Assembly (NCBI RefSeq): GCF_018860245.1
Contig: NZ_JAHKPD010000020.1
Location: 1 to 64,000, forward strand
Reading direction: 5' to 3'
Length of the DNA: 64,000 nucleotides
From: Pseudotamlana agarivorans
GTDB lineage: Bacteria; Bacteroidota; Bacteroidia; Flavobacteriales; Flavobacteriaceae
A model generated the notes under the pieces. The model made no database searches. It saw only the letters and a list, made by a program, of their open reading frames with translations, and was not told the DNA's origin. The translations under genes were made by a program, and so were the position numbers. Every line of letters begins with the position of its first letter. The first letter of the stretch is position 1. Below, one piece after another: positions 1-8,820 of this stretch.

Positions 1-2
1 TG

Positions 3-77
3 TTGGGACGCATAACACCAATGGAAAAATGGAATGCTGATAAGCATCTAATTGTGATGAAAAAATTAACAGCTTAA
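3..77 (+). CDS. C-terminal end of an unidentified protein (5' end outside window)
   Basis: An open frame enters from the left edge and stops at TAA 75-77. It encodes about 24 residues ending in KKLTA. Only 14 bases separate it from the end of the convergent truncated oxidoreductase. The fragment is too short for a family assignment. The frame could also be chance, but codon use looks ordinary and no other frame is open here. Confidence 0.4.
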   Translation: MGRITPMEKWNADKHLIVMKKLTA

Positions 78-91
78 TTAATAATCCAAAT

Positions 92-565
92 TTAAAAGAT
101 TACTCTTGTTTTACAGGGGCCAAAACAACCGTAGGTTTTGTTTTCAATAAGGTCAAGAACATAGTTGTAATGTGGTAGGAAATAGGTCCAAAGTGCCTCC
201 ATTAAAAGAACGTTTTTCTCTTTTGCTTTGAAAACCATTTCTTGAACTTCTTCTGAGTTCATAGCAAATGGTTTTTCGCAAAGGACAGCGATACCCTGGT
301 CTAAACTCATTAGCGTATTCTCCTTATGAAAAGTATGTGGTGTCGCGATGTAAACGGCGTCAATATTAGGGTCTTCAACTAATGATTTATAACTATCATA
401 ACTTTTAGTGGCATTAAATTTTTCCGCGAAAGCGTTTGCTTTTTCTTGAGTTCTTGAGGCTACAGCATAAAGTTTTGCTCCAGGAACAGTTTGTAAGTCT
501 GTAGCAAATTTATTAGCGATTTTTCCAAGGCCTATAATGCCCCAATTAATTGTTTTCTGCTCCAA
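92..565 (-). pseudogene. Truncated Gfo/Idh/MocA-family oxidoreductase (N-terminal NAD-binding half only)
   Basis: The 157 residues give a complete Rossmann half: GIIGLGKIANKFA at residues 9-21, and the family signature CEKPFAMN near residues 95-102. Full-length members run about 320-330 residues. Here the similarity to family sequences ends after ENKTYG, followed by eleven unrelated residues and a stop, so the whole C-terminal substrate and oligomerisation domain is missing. The start overlaps the end of the upstream symporter gene by 20 bases, so it was the last gene of that operon. An intact relative would oxidise or reduce a sugar or polyol with NAD(P). I read it as a 3' deletion remnant. 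A short functional protein is less likely. Confidence 0.75.
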
Positions 566-2267
566 TGGCTTTATTATTTGGTAATATATATTGAAGGATA
601 CATGCCAAGGTGATCACGATTAGGCAACCTACAAAATTTAACCATAAAAAAGGTAGGTTTATGTGTTCATATTCATTTAATAAGAATAGGCTAATTACTA
701 AAATCTGTGTGATTAAAGCAGCTACAAATACAGCATTTCCTTTAACAAACTTAAAGAAAAATGCCAACAAGAAAATACCAAGCACGTTACCGTAAAATAT
801 AGAGCCAATAATGTTTACCAGCTGAATTAAATTTTCAGCAAGGTTAGCTACACAAGCGATAGCTATAGCGATGAGCCCCCAACCAAAAGTGAACCATTTT
901 GAGGCTTTTACCATGGCCTCTTCGGTTTTCTCACTGGCATTACGTTTGTATAAATCCATGGTGGTTGTAGAGCCTAAGGCGTTTAATTCACTAGCTGTGC
1001 TAGACATAGCAGCACTTAATATCACAGCTAGTAATAAACCAATTAATCCGCGAGGTAGGTTGTTTAATATGAAATGAATAAATACATAATCTTTGTCGTT
1101 ACTTTCTACTTTTATTCCCTTACTATCTGAAGCCTTATTGATGAGTACGCGAGCTTCATCTCGAATATCGTCATGTACTTGATTGGCAATAGCCATGTAT
1201 TTTGTAGCGTTTTCATTTTCTGAAGCGATAAAAGACTTTATAATTTTTTGCTTATCGTTAAAAACGGACTTCTGTTCCTGTTGAAGGATTTGATAGGCTT
1301 CTGCGTATTCTGAATTTAAAACCACTTCCGTTGCTGTAGGGTTGAAGTTTACTGGCGACTCATTAAACTGATAAAAAACAAAAACCATAACCCCTACAAG
1401 TAGAATGAAAAACTGCATAGGAATTTTTAAAAGGCCATTGAAAATTAATCCCAATTGCATTTCTTTCACAGATTTCCCTGAAAGGTAACGCTGCACCTGA
1501 CTTTGGTCTGTACCGAAATAGGAAAGCATTAAAAAGGTTCCACCAATAATGCCACTCCAAAATGTATAGCGGTTATTTAAATCGAATGAAAAATCTAAGA
1601 CTTCCATCTTTCCACTGGCTCCAGCAATATCTAATGCTTTTTTAAAGGTAATGTCTTGCGGAAGTTTATCTACAATCAAGAAAAATGCGACTAACATTCC
1701 GAAGAAGATAACGACCATTTGATGTTTTTGAGTCACGTTAACCGCACGGGTTCCTCCAGAAACCGTGTAAATAATAACGAGTAAACCAATGATAATATTT
1801 AAGGTTAGTAGATCCCAGCCTAAAACAACCGATAAGATAATGGCGGGTGCAAAAATGGTAATCCCTGCGGCTAATCCACGTTGAATAAGAAATAGAATAG
1901 CGGCTAAGGTTCGTGTTTTTAAATCGAAACGTTTTTCTAGAAATTCGTAGGCTGTATAGACTTTAAGACGATAGTACAAGGGGATAAAAACCATGCAAAT
2001 AACAACCATGGCAATAGGTAACCCGAAATAAAATTGCACAAAGCCCATACCATCATTAAAAGCTTGTCCGGGAGTGGATAAAAAGGTAATAGCACTCGCT
2101 TGAGTTGCCATAACCGATAAACCGATAGTCCACCATTTTGATGTGTTTCCTCCACGTAAATAATCTGTAACGTTCTTACTGCCTCGTGTTTGCCAAGTAC
2201 CATACCCAACAATGGTAATTAATGTGGTACATAAAACAGTCCAGTCAATCCAACTTAAAGTTTGCAT
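546..2267 (-). CDS. Sodium:solute symporter (SSS family)
   Basis: This 573-residue polytopic membrane protein has the SSS fold. Recognisable segments are GYGTWQTRGSKNVTDYLRGG near residues 21-40, the SVMATQASAITFLSTPGQ stretch of TM2-3, and SGGTRAV near residue 170. The middle, about residues 310-400, carries a hydrophilic helical insertion after the FNESPVNFNP segment, as in several Bacteroidetes members. It probably couples Na+ entry to uptake of a sugar, sialic-acid-like or amino-sugar substrate; the substrate cannot be read from sequence. It starts 3 bases after the 36-residue peptide gene and just downstream of a PIG-L deacetylase, so all are likely one transcript. The neighbours hint at an acetylated amino sugar or glycoconjugate. 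Confidence 0.88.
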   Translation of the reverse strand: MQTLSWIDWTVLCTTLITIVGYGTWQTRGSKNVTDYLRGGNTSKWWTIGLSVMATQASAITFLSTPGQAFNDGMGFVQFYFGLPIAMVVICMVFIPLYYRLKVYTAYEFLEKRFDLKTRTLAAILFLIQRGLAAGITIFAPAIILSVVLGWDLLTLNIIIGLLVIIYTVSGGTRAVNVTQKHQMVVIFFGMLVAFFLIVDKLPQDITFKKALDIAGASGKMEVLDFSFDLNNRYTFWSGIIGGTFLMLSYFGTDQSQVQRYLSGKSVKEMQLGLIFNGLLKIPMQFFILLVGVMVFVFYQFNESPVNFNPTATEVVLNSEYAEAYQILQQEQKSVFNDKQKIIKSFIASENENATKYMAIANQVHDDIRDEARVLINKASDSKGIKVESNDKDYVFIHFILNNLPRGLIGLLLAVILSAAMSSTASELNALGSTTTMDLYKRNASEKTEEAMVKASKWFTFGWGLIAIAIACVANLAENLIQLVNIIGSIFYGNVLGIFLLAFFFKFVKGNAVFVAALITQILVISLFLLNEYEHINLPFLWLNFVGCLIVITLACILQYILPNNKAIGAENN

Positions 2268-2270
2268 GTT

Positions 2271-2381
2271 TTAAAAGGATTTTGTGATGAAGTAAAAAGC
2301 AATAAAATAAAGGGCGTTGGCAACTAAGACAACAGTATAAAGTTTGAGCCAAGTTTGTTTTGGTGGTTCTTCGTTATCCAT
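2271..2381 (-). CDS. 36-residue single-span membrane peptide between PIG-L and symporter genes
   Basis: The peptide starts MDNEEPPKQTWLKLYTVVLV and ends FITKSF. It has an acidic N-terminus, one hydrophobic helix of about 20 residues and a short basic tail. The ATG lies 7 bases after the PIG-L stop, and the TAA is 3 bases before the symporter ATG. This tight fit without other open frames argues for a real gene. A role as a small accessory subunit of the symporter, like the DUF4212 partner seen near 45 kb, is inference. It is not recognisably related to that family. Confidence 0.7.
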   Translation of the reverse strand: MDNEEPPKQTWLKLYTVVLVANALYFIAFYFITKSF

Positions 2382-2388
2382 AATGTGG

Positions 2389-4905
2389 TTAATTTTCAGG
2401 TTGATTCATGTCGCCTTTCCCTAAAGACAGCATGTTTGCAAATAAACGATAAGCGCCAGAAACGCCAGCGGGAAATTCTCTAAAGAAGCTTAGGCCTGTA
2501 TAAATATAGTAGCCCTTTCCGTGTTTTGCGACAAGTAAGCTTCCTTTTTTATGAGACTCTTTTTTGTCATGTAGCTCTAAAATGGGGGTGAATTTTTTGC
2601 TCCATGAGTCTGGGAAGTATAAGCCACGCTCTTGAGTCCAGCCTTCAAAATCTTTTTGAGTGATTTTATTTGGGTAGTTTAAAACCGGGTGATTTGGTTT
2701 TAAAAACCGTACTTCTGCATTTTCATCGGTTACACGATCTCTTGATAGCTCCAATTTGTATGGTGCAATGTTTTCAACTTTTAATCCACGATTGGTGTTG
2801 TATTGCACGATCATATTTCCGCCTTGAGCGACAAAATCGAATAATTGTTGCTGTTTAAACTGCAAATCATCAAGGGTATTGTAAGCGCGAATACCTACAA
2901 CTACCGCATCAAATTTATTTAATGTTTCGGGTGTAATTTCTTCTGGTTTTAAAAACTCAACTTGATAACCAATTTGTTCTAAGCTTTCTGGAACAACATC
3001 CCCTGCGCCTTGAATGTATGCGATGTAATGGCCCTTTTTCTGAATATCTAAACGCACTACTTTGCTTTCGCTTGGTAATAAAACCGTTTGCTGTGGAATA
3101 TGACTATAATTAATTTCGATTAGTTCCTTGCTATAGGCTTCGTTACCAACGTGAACAATCGGTTTTATATGGCCTTCGCTACCATTTTTTGGAGGAACAA
3201 CTGTAAAAGTGAAATTTTGATCTTCGCCTTTGTGAGCGATAGACACTTTTTGAGATTTAGGGGAAATTTGCCAATCTGAAGGGTGCTGAATTTCTATAGT
3301 ACCCTCTAAGTTATCATGACCAGCTTTAACAATCACATTAATTTGTCGTTTTTCATCGGAATTAAAAATGATGACTTTTTCAGGGATTGCAGCTGAAGCT
3401 TCGGGGATGATTTCAAATGGGCGGTATAATTCGCCTTTATCGGGTTTGGAGTAACGCTGAATCACATCTTTTGTGATGGTAAAGGGCACATTGTTGATGA
3501 GTAAATTAAAATCAACTTGATAAGCTCTAGGTGTTTCAGGTAGGCCGATTAAGTTTTCATCCTCGACATGATACATGCCTAAACTGCCTTTTTTGTTTAG
3601 CCAATAAGGTGTTGTAGGTTTTTGATTTTCGTGTATTTTAAGAGTTTCATTGAAGTTGTATTTAATATTGTTTTTTAGTGCAATGTTTTTTGAAATATTA
3701 ATGTCTTTTGAAGTTTTAAACCCTACAAGAGTTATAGCAACGTCGCTTCTGTTTAGTACTTCAATATTTAAATTTACAGCTTCTTTAGGCGTGGCCCAGT
3801 TTGTTTCCGCGGAAGCTTCTAAATATAAGCCAGAACACATTTCAATAATATGAATAAGTTCTTTAGATTTTTGTGTTTTCCAATGTTCATCTTCAACATT
3901 TTGTAGCATTTTATAGGCTTCTACAAGTTGCGGCACGTGTGCTGCTGGATTTTTAAAGTTGAAGTTTTTTTCAACATCATATAAAATAGTTCCAATCGCA
4001 TTGCCGCCTTTAATCCTATTCCAAGTAGTTTCGATACCTTCAAAAATATCATCGTTATTTTTTAACGGATCTCCTTTTAGAAATTCAATATATTCTTGTT
4101 GTGTGCCGCGTTGCGTTAAATTTCCAAAACCTTGACATAAATGTTGACTTCTAGCTATCGCCGCTACTTCGTTATTAGATAAACCTTTTAATGGGTAATA
4201 AGTACCAATATCAAAACTAATCATGTCGCTTTTATCGGCTTTGTCAAATTTATCTTGTCCGCCATAAAACCAATGGCTGGTATTAAAAAATAAGCGTTTT
4301 GGTTGCCATAAATGTGTTCTGTTTAATTGATTAGGGAATGCTGTTTTGTCGTTTGCAAGTTCGAAGGCTTCAACACTAAGTAGCGCTGACCCTGTGTGAT
4401 GACCGTGCGTGGTTCCCGGGCTTCTGTGGTCAAAACGGTTAATGATAATATCTGGTTGAAAGGTTCTAATAGCCAAAACCACATCGCTTAATACGTCGTC
4501 TTTATCCCAAATTTCGAAAGTTTCATCGGGGTGTTTTGAATATCCAAAATCGTTTGCTCTTGTAAACAATTGTTCGCCTCCATCTACACGACGCGCGGCA
4601 AGTAATTCTTGAGTTCTTAAAACACCTAACAATTCTCTAATATCGGAACCTATTAAATTTTGTCCGCCATCACCACGTGTTAACGATAAGTATGCAGTTC
4701 TGGCTTTTACATGGTTAGACATGTATGAAATTAAGCGGGTGTTTTCATCATCTGGATGTGCGGCCACATATAAAACAGAACCTAAAAAATTAAGTTTTTG
4801 AATGGACTCATAAATTTGAGAAGCATTGCTTTTTATAGGGGTTTGTGTGTAGGTAATTGATAGCGAAAATAAGGCTATCATTAAAGAAAGTAGATTTTTA
4901 TTCAT
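2389..4905 (-). CDS. Secreted PIG-L family deacetylase with C-terminal GATase-like domain
   Basis: The 838-residue protein begins with a signal peptide (residues 1-20, ending SITYT). The PIG-L/LmbE domain follows: zinc motif AHPDDE at residues 49-54 and HGHH at 167-170. These proteins hydrolyse N-acetyl groups from GlcNAc-type sugars. The middle third looks like beta-sandwich sequence (for example GTIEIQHPSDW). Residues from about 620 form a class-I glutamine-amidotransferase-like flavodoxin fold (VVVGIRAYNT). The domain set is common in Bacteroidetes but its substrate is unknown. It is the first gene of the operon with the membrane peptide and the Na+ symporter, which suggests extracytoplasmic deacetylation followed by uptake. 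Confidence 0.85.
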   Translation of the reverse strand: MNKNLLSLMIALFSLSITYTQTPIKSNASQIYESIQKLNFLGSVLYVAAHPDDENTRLISYMSNHVKARTAYLSLTRGDGGQNLIGSDIRELLGVLRTQELLAARRVDGGEQLFTRANDFGYSKHPDETFEIWDKDDVLSDVVLAIRTFQPDIIINRFDHRSPGTTHGHHTGSALLSVEAFELANDKTAFPNQLNRTHLWQPKRLFFNTSHWFYGGQDKFDKADKSDMISFDIGTYYPLKGLSNNEVAAIARSQHLCQGFGNLTQRGTQQEYIEFLKGDPLKNNDDIFEGIETTWNRIKGGNAIGTILYDVEKNFNFKNPAAHVPQLVEAYKMLQNVEDEHWKTQKSKELIHIIEMCSGLYLEASAETNWATPKEAVNLNIEVLNRSDVAITLVGFKTSKDINISKNIALKNNIKYNFNETLKIHENQKPTTPYWLNKKGSLGMYHVEDENLIGLPETPRAYQVDFNLLINNVPFTITKDVIQRYSKPDKGELYRPFEIIPEASAAIPEKVIIFNSDEKRQINVIVKAGHDNLEGTIEIQHPSDWQISPKSQKVSIAHKGEDQNFTFTVVPPKNGSEGHIKPIVHVGNEAYSKELIEINYSHIPQQTVLLPSESKVVRLDIQKKGHYIAYIQGAGDVVPESLEQIGYQVEFLKPEEITPETLNKFDAVVVGIRAYNTLDDLQFKQQQLFDFVAQGGNMIVQYNTNRGLKVENIAPYKLELSRDRVTDENAEVRFLKPNHPVLNYPNKITQKDFEGWTQERGLYFPDSWSKKFTPILELHDKKESHKKGSLLVAKHGKGYYIYTGLSFFREFPAGVSGAYRLFANMLSLGKGDMNQPEN

Positions 4906-5031
4906 TTTGGTTGTTAACTAAAAAATCAAATATAAAAAGTTGAAGGCTGGATAGCTAGGTTTTAATGTTTCTTTAACGGTTTGGAATGGTGATTTAGAAC
5001 TGCTGAAGTCGTATGCCAATATGAGTTAATT

Positions 5032-6108
5032 TTATAGCCATTTCTTGCGTTTAAAATAGAAGAGCATCCCCAAGAACAAGAAGATCATGACACCCCAAAC
5101 TACAAAATAACCATACTTAGAATTGAGTTCTGGCATGTGTTGAAAGTTCATGCCATAAACACCCGCAATAAAGGTTAAGGGGATAAAAATCGAAGCCATA
5201 ATGGTAAGTACTTTCATGACTTCATTCATTTTGTTACTGATACTCGTCATGTACATGTCCATTAAACTCGCAGCCATTTCGCGATTGATATCGATGCTTT
5301 CGGAAACTTGAATTAAATGGTCGTAGATATCCCTAAAAAAGGTTATGGTCTTTTTTTCGATAAGCGGATTTTCATTTTTATCAATCTTTATAAGCATCTC
5401 TCTGAGAGGAAAAATAACACGTCGCATTCTTAAGATCTCATGTTTTAAATCACGAATATGCCTACTGGTATCGTCGTTTACATTTCCGGTGAAAATAGCG
5501 TCTTCAAAATTTTCAACCTTTTCACCTAAAACTTCAATTATGGTAAAGTAATGATCTACAATGGCGTCAATTAGAATGTATAGTAGATAGTCGGAACCTA
5601 AAGATCTTGCTCGCCCTTTTCCTGCTTTTATTCGTGCTCTAACGGCATCAAATACATCACCTTCAGATTCTTGAAAGGATAGGACGTAGTTTTTACCTAA
5701 AACAAAACTAACCTGCTCAGAAACAATATTTTCTTCATCATCATCGGTGTGATAGAGCATTTTTAGTACAACAAAAATATAGTCACCATAATCGTCAAGT
5801 TTAGGGCGCTGCGGAATACTAACAATATCCTCAATAACTAATGGGTGTAGGTTAAAGTGATTACCTAAATTAGTGATGGCATTAACGTGATTTAAACCGT
5901 TCAAATTCACCCAAGTAACGGAGTCGGAATTTTTAAAATTATAGCTCTCTTCAACAGAGTTTAACTCTGTTATGTTACAGCGTTGTTGGTTATAATCAAA
6001 AGCTTCAATAAATAGTTTTTCCTTAGCGCGTTCCCCTGTGTAAATAGCACTACCTGGTGCTTGCCCTAATTTCTTTTTAGAATGTTGTCTTTTGGATTTT
6101 TTAGCCAT
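5032..6108 (-). CDS. corA: CorA magnesium/cobalt channel
   Basis: CorA forms a pentameric inner-membrane channel for Mg2+ and Co2+. The signature YGMNF is present (GMN at residues 319-321 of 358), followed by the acidic loop MPEL, a second transmembrane helix and the basic tail KRKKWL. The N-terminal 290 residues are the cytoplasmic alpha/beta funnel domain (VTWVNLNGLNH). I start at ATG 6108 (MAKKSKRQH). A longer frame beginning at GTG 6141 would place the start codon inside a terminator hairpin. The gene stands alone. Confidence 0.93.
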   Translation of the reverse strand: MAKKSKRQHSKKKLGQAPGSAIYTGERAKEKLFIEAFDYNQQRCNITELNSVEESYNFKNSDSVTWVNLNGLNHVNAITNLGNHFNLHPLVIEDIVSIPQRPKLDDYGDYIFVVLKMLYHTDDDEENIVSEQVSFVLGKNYVLSFQESEGDVFDAVRARIKAGKGRARSLGSDYLLYILIDAIVDHYFTIIEVLGEKVENFEDAIFTGNVNDDTSRHIRDLKHEILRMRRVIFPLREMLIKIDKNENPLIEKKTITFFRDIYDHLIQVSESIDINREMAASLMDMYMTSISNKMNEVMKVLTIMASIFIPLTFIAGVYGMNFQHMPELNSKYGYFVVWGVMIFLFLGMLFYFKRKKWL

Positions 6109-6133
6109 ATAAGTTGATGTTTGTTGTAATTCA

Positions 6134-6163
6134 AAAGACACTTGATAAAAGTAAAGTGTCTTT
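6134..6163 (-). terminator. Hairpin terminator after the lipoprotein gene
   Basis: There is a perfect 10-bp stem, AAAGACACTT (6134-6143) with AAGTGTCTTT (6154-6163), and a 10-base loop. It begins 6 bases after the end of the upstream minus-strand lipoprotein gene. The minus-strand T run is short (TTTT). On the plus strand it is followed by gtttttt, so it may work in both directions. Confidence 0.6.
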
Positions 6164-6169
6164 GTTTTT

Positions 6170-7126
6170 TTAATCTAAAAGTAATACTGTTCTTAATTTT
6201 TCATTTTTATTGTGGTTCTTTTTCCAATAAGGCGATTTAATGGTTTTTAGTTTGGTTGCTTTTGTTGTAAGAAGGTTCGCTTGCTCCCCGAAGCCACTTT
6301 TAAAACTTTCTTCCCAGCTTAAAATATCAAAAGGGAATTCAGGATTGTATGTGATGCTTAGTGTACGGTTCAGCTCAGGATAATGCATGGAATATGTGTT
6401 TTTATCTATAGAAGCCATAGCCTGAAACGCCTTTATAGGTACGTGTTTTAATCGGGTAAATTCAAGAGATGGAATTACCTGTATTTCTCCAACAGGCAAG
6501 GATTTTGGGTCGATACGCAACTGTGCCCACAATTCGTTTTCTAAAACCGTTTTACCGAGGTTGAATTTTTCATCGGCCTCACCTTCAAAATAGGAGTGTG
6601 AAGTGATTTCAAATTGCTCTCGATTATTTAATTGGTCATATACATGTCCGCACCATTCTTGAATAGAATTTGAAACTTTTAAAGCATGTTGATTATTCGA
6701 AATGGGGTAGAAGACACTCTGCATAATAGAATATGGGTAAATACCAGTATTAAAGTTTTTGGTAGCATTTAATTTTAAGACAGGAACATTTTTAGCGTTT
6801 TTGTTATCGGCTTTAACTTGTTTTAGTGGGAGGAAATCTTCGGTAACAAAAATTAAAACTGCGGTTCCTTCTCGAATTTCACCGTAACGAGCTTGTTCGA
6901 GCTTGTAAGATGAAATTTCAGCTTCACCGGCATACCAGTATTTTTTGAATTCTGAAGATAATACTGTTTTTTGTTTTGTAGTTTCTGTTTTTACTTCAGT
7001 AGTGTTTTCAGAAATTGAAGGAGTTGCAGTTGTTTCGATATGCCCAGACTGGTTGCAAGAATACAAAAAGGCACTCAGCATGACGCTTACAAAACAAATC
7101 TGTGTTTTTATTGAAAATTTTCCCAT
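6170..7126 (-). CDS. Septum-side/periplasmic lipoprotein of unknown function, downstream of maf
   Basis: I choose ATG 7126 because it gives a clean lipoprotein signal: MGKFSIKTQ, a hydrophobic core, then the lipobox LYSC. A longer frame from 7171 overlaps maf and buries the signal. The mature protein (about 300 residues) has a Thr/Glu-rich linker, then a globular region with EFKKYWYAGEAEISSYKLEQ. No catalytic motif is visible. It likely sits in the outer or inner membrane facing the periplasm. It is the last gene of the maf-containing run, and a hairpin terminator follows. I do not recognise the family; the location name reflects only the lipid anchor. Confidence 0.7.
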   Translation of the reverse strand: MGKFSIKTQICFVSVMLSAFLYSCNQSGHIETTATPSISENTTEVKTETTKQKTVLSSEFKKYWYAGEAEISSYKLEQARYGEIREGTAVLIFVTEDFLPLKQVKADNKNAKNVPVLKLNATKNFNTGIYPYSIMQSVFYPISNNQHALKVSNSIQEWCGHVYDQLNNREQFEITSHSYFEGEADEKFNLGKTVLENELWAQLRIDPKSLPVGEIQVIPSLEFTRLKHVPIKAFQAMASIDKNTYSMHYPELNRTLSITYNPEFPFDILSWEESFKSGFGEQANLLTTKATKLKTIKSPYWKKNHNKNEKLRTVLLLD

Positions 7127-7154
7127 TATAACTTTTAACCCTAAAGTTAAGAAG

Positions 7155-7748
7155 TTATTTGCCTTCCGCAATAGCGATTAATGTTTTATAAACAAGATGA
7201 GTAGGCAAGCCCATCACATTAAAATAGGAACCTTCAATTTTAGTGACACCAATTTGACCAATCCAATCTTGAATGCCGTACGCTCCCGCCTTATCAAAAG
7301 GTTTGTCGTTTTTAATGTAATAATTAATTTCTTCGTCGCTTAAAGGTTTAAAAGTTACTTTGGTGATATGGTGTATGGTTTTTTCAAAAGTTGTGGTTGT
7401 AAAAGATACGGAAGTGATTACTTCGTGGGTGGTATCACTTAGAGATTTTAGTATATTGAAGGCATCTTGAGCATCTACAGGTTTTCCTAAGGCCTTATTG
7501 TCATGCCAAACGATGGTGTCGCTTGTTATTAGAATATCTTGCGGTCGAAGCTCTGCTTTAAAAGGAAGTGCTTTTAGTTGAGACAAATAGTTGCTAATTT
7601 CAAAATGTGTTAACCTTGGCGGATATTCTTCCTTTACGGGTTTTAAGCGAATTTCGAAATCTAGATCTAAATTCTTAAAGAATTCTTGCCTTCTTGGCGA
7701 ACCAGAAGCTAATATAATATGGTGATTTCTTAAGCTGTCTTTAATCAT
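7155..7748 (-). CDS. maf: Maf family nucleotide pyrophosphatase
   Basis: Maf proteins hydrolyse dTTP, UTP or modified nucleoside triphosphates to monophosphates and are linked to septum control. The 197 residues show the family hallmarks: SGSPRR at 15-20, the catalytic SDTIV near residue 73, GKP, and the ending GLPTHLVYKTL. The length is typical. The ATG overlaps the stop of the upstream UbiA-type gene by one base, and the lipoprotein gene follows, so these are one operon. Confidence 0.93.
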   Translation of the reverse strand: MIKDSLRNHHIILASGSPRRQEFFKNLDLDFEIRLKPVKEEYPPRLTHFEISNYLSQLKALPFKAELRPQDILITSDTIVWHDNKALGKPVDAQDAFNILKSLSDTTHEVITSVSFTTTTFEKTIHHITKVTFKPLSDEEINYYIKNDKPFDKAGAYGIQDWIGQIGVTKIEGSYFNVMGLPTHLVYKTLIAIAEGK

Positions 7749-8674
7749 TAATTGAGAATTACGAACTTGTATAAAAGTAAGGAAAGCATTCCGAAAAGCA
7801 TGACTAACTTATAGCTATTACTTAAATGATGGAAATCCTTTTTTGTGGTTGCCGAAAATGTTTTTAGCAGGATATAAATGAGAGGGGTTAGTACAAACAA
7901 TAAGAAATAAATAACAGCTATTTGCTGTTTATATAAAACTGAAGTTACATAATATATAATAACCACTAGAGGGACAAAATTTAAAGCATTCAGTATGTTT
8001 TTTGCACGTTCTCTTCCTATGGCGATTGGAAGGGTATTCATTCCGGCATTATAATCGCCATCAATATCTTCAATATCCTTAGCAATTTCTCGAAGTAAAT
8101 TAATCATGAAAGCGAATACAGCGTAGTCCCAAATGACTTTAAAAAAAGTTAACTGTGTCGTTCTGTTTGAAGGCGACATAACAGGTAGTAAGTCAAAAAC
8201 GCCAACGATTAGGATACTAGAAGCAACAAGTAGTGATATGACTAAATTGCCAATTAAAAGTGTTTGCTTTAAAGTGTTGGCATAAACATAAAGTAAGGCG
8301 GAGATTAATACAAAAATGGTGAAAAAAGGCGCTTTGCCAACAAGATGCGATAAATAATAACCAAGGCTAACACCTATTAAATTTAAGGCTATAAATAGGT
8401 TGTAAGCTGCTTTCTCTGAAATGGTTTTACCAACAATTATTTTATCGGGTTTATTAACGAAATCCGTTTCAATATCATAAATATCATTGATCACATTTCC
8501 AGCAGCGGCAATACAAATTGTTGCAAGTGCTAAAAGTGTGATTCCGAAAAAATCTAAAGCTGTTTCAACGCCAAAAGGTTCTAAAAGCGCATATTTAATT
8601 AAGAATTGCACCAAGGCAATCATGGCAAGGTTTTTCCAGCGTATTAGGTTTAGTATGGCGGTTAGTAGGTTAAT
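7748..8674 (-). CDS. UbiA-family prenyltransferase (geranylgeranylglycerol-phosphate GGT-like); probable AUU start
   Basis: This polytopic UbiA protein has the Asp-rich motifs NDIYDIETDFVNKPDK and, further on, DIEDIDGDYNAGMNTLP. Flavobacterial relatives are usually named geranylgeranylglycerol-phosphate geranylgeranyltransferase and attach isoprenoid chains to polar acceptors in the membrane. The first ATG (8623) would drop the conserved N-terminal helix. The same frame continues upstream as INLLTAILNLIRWKNLAM, which matches the family start, and runs back to a stop at 8678-8680. It contains no ATG, GTG or TTG, only ATT at 8672-8674, so AUU is the best start candidate (308 residues). If ATG 8623 is used, the protein has 291 residues. 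The gene overlaps maf by one base. Confidence 0.85.
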   Translation of the reverse strand: MNLLTAILNLIRWKNLAMIALVQFLIKYALLEPFGVETALDFFGITLLALATICIAAAGNVINDIYDIETDFVNKPDKIIVGKTISEKAAYNLFIALNLIGVSLGYYLSHLVGKAPFFTIFVLISALLYVYANTLKQTLLIGNLVISLLVASSILIVGVFDLLPVMSPSNRTTQLTFFKVIWDYAVFAFMINLLREIAKDIEDIDGDYNAGMNTLPIAIGRERAKNILNALNFVPLVVIIYYVTSVLYKQQIAVIYFLLFVLTPLIYILLKTFSATTKKDFHHLSNSYKLVMLFGMLSLLLYKFVILN

Positions 8675-8680
8675 GGTTTA

Positions 8681-8820
8681 GAATTAAAAATTAAAAGGGA
8701 AAAATGAATAATTAAAGTTAGAGGTTAAATATTAGATGTCAAAAGTCAAAAGTTAATAATTAAAAGTAAAAAATGATGTTTTGCACTAATAATCAATAAT
8801 CATTAATCAATTGTTAACTC
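8681..8820. other. AT-rich low-complexity spacer
   Basis: This 140-base spacer is made of loose repeats of ttaa, aattaaaa and aaagtcaaaagt. No gene or clear promoter is seen. It resembles the degenerate filler at 38523-38606. Confidence 0.4.

Noticed and set aside
3801-3816. TTTCCGCGGAAGCTTC, a near match to the repeated 16-mer
   Set aside because: It differs in the core (CCGCGG) and is explained by codons of the PIG-L gene.
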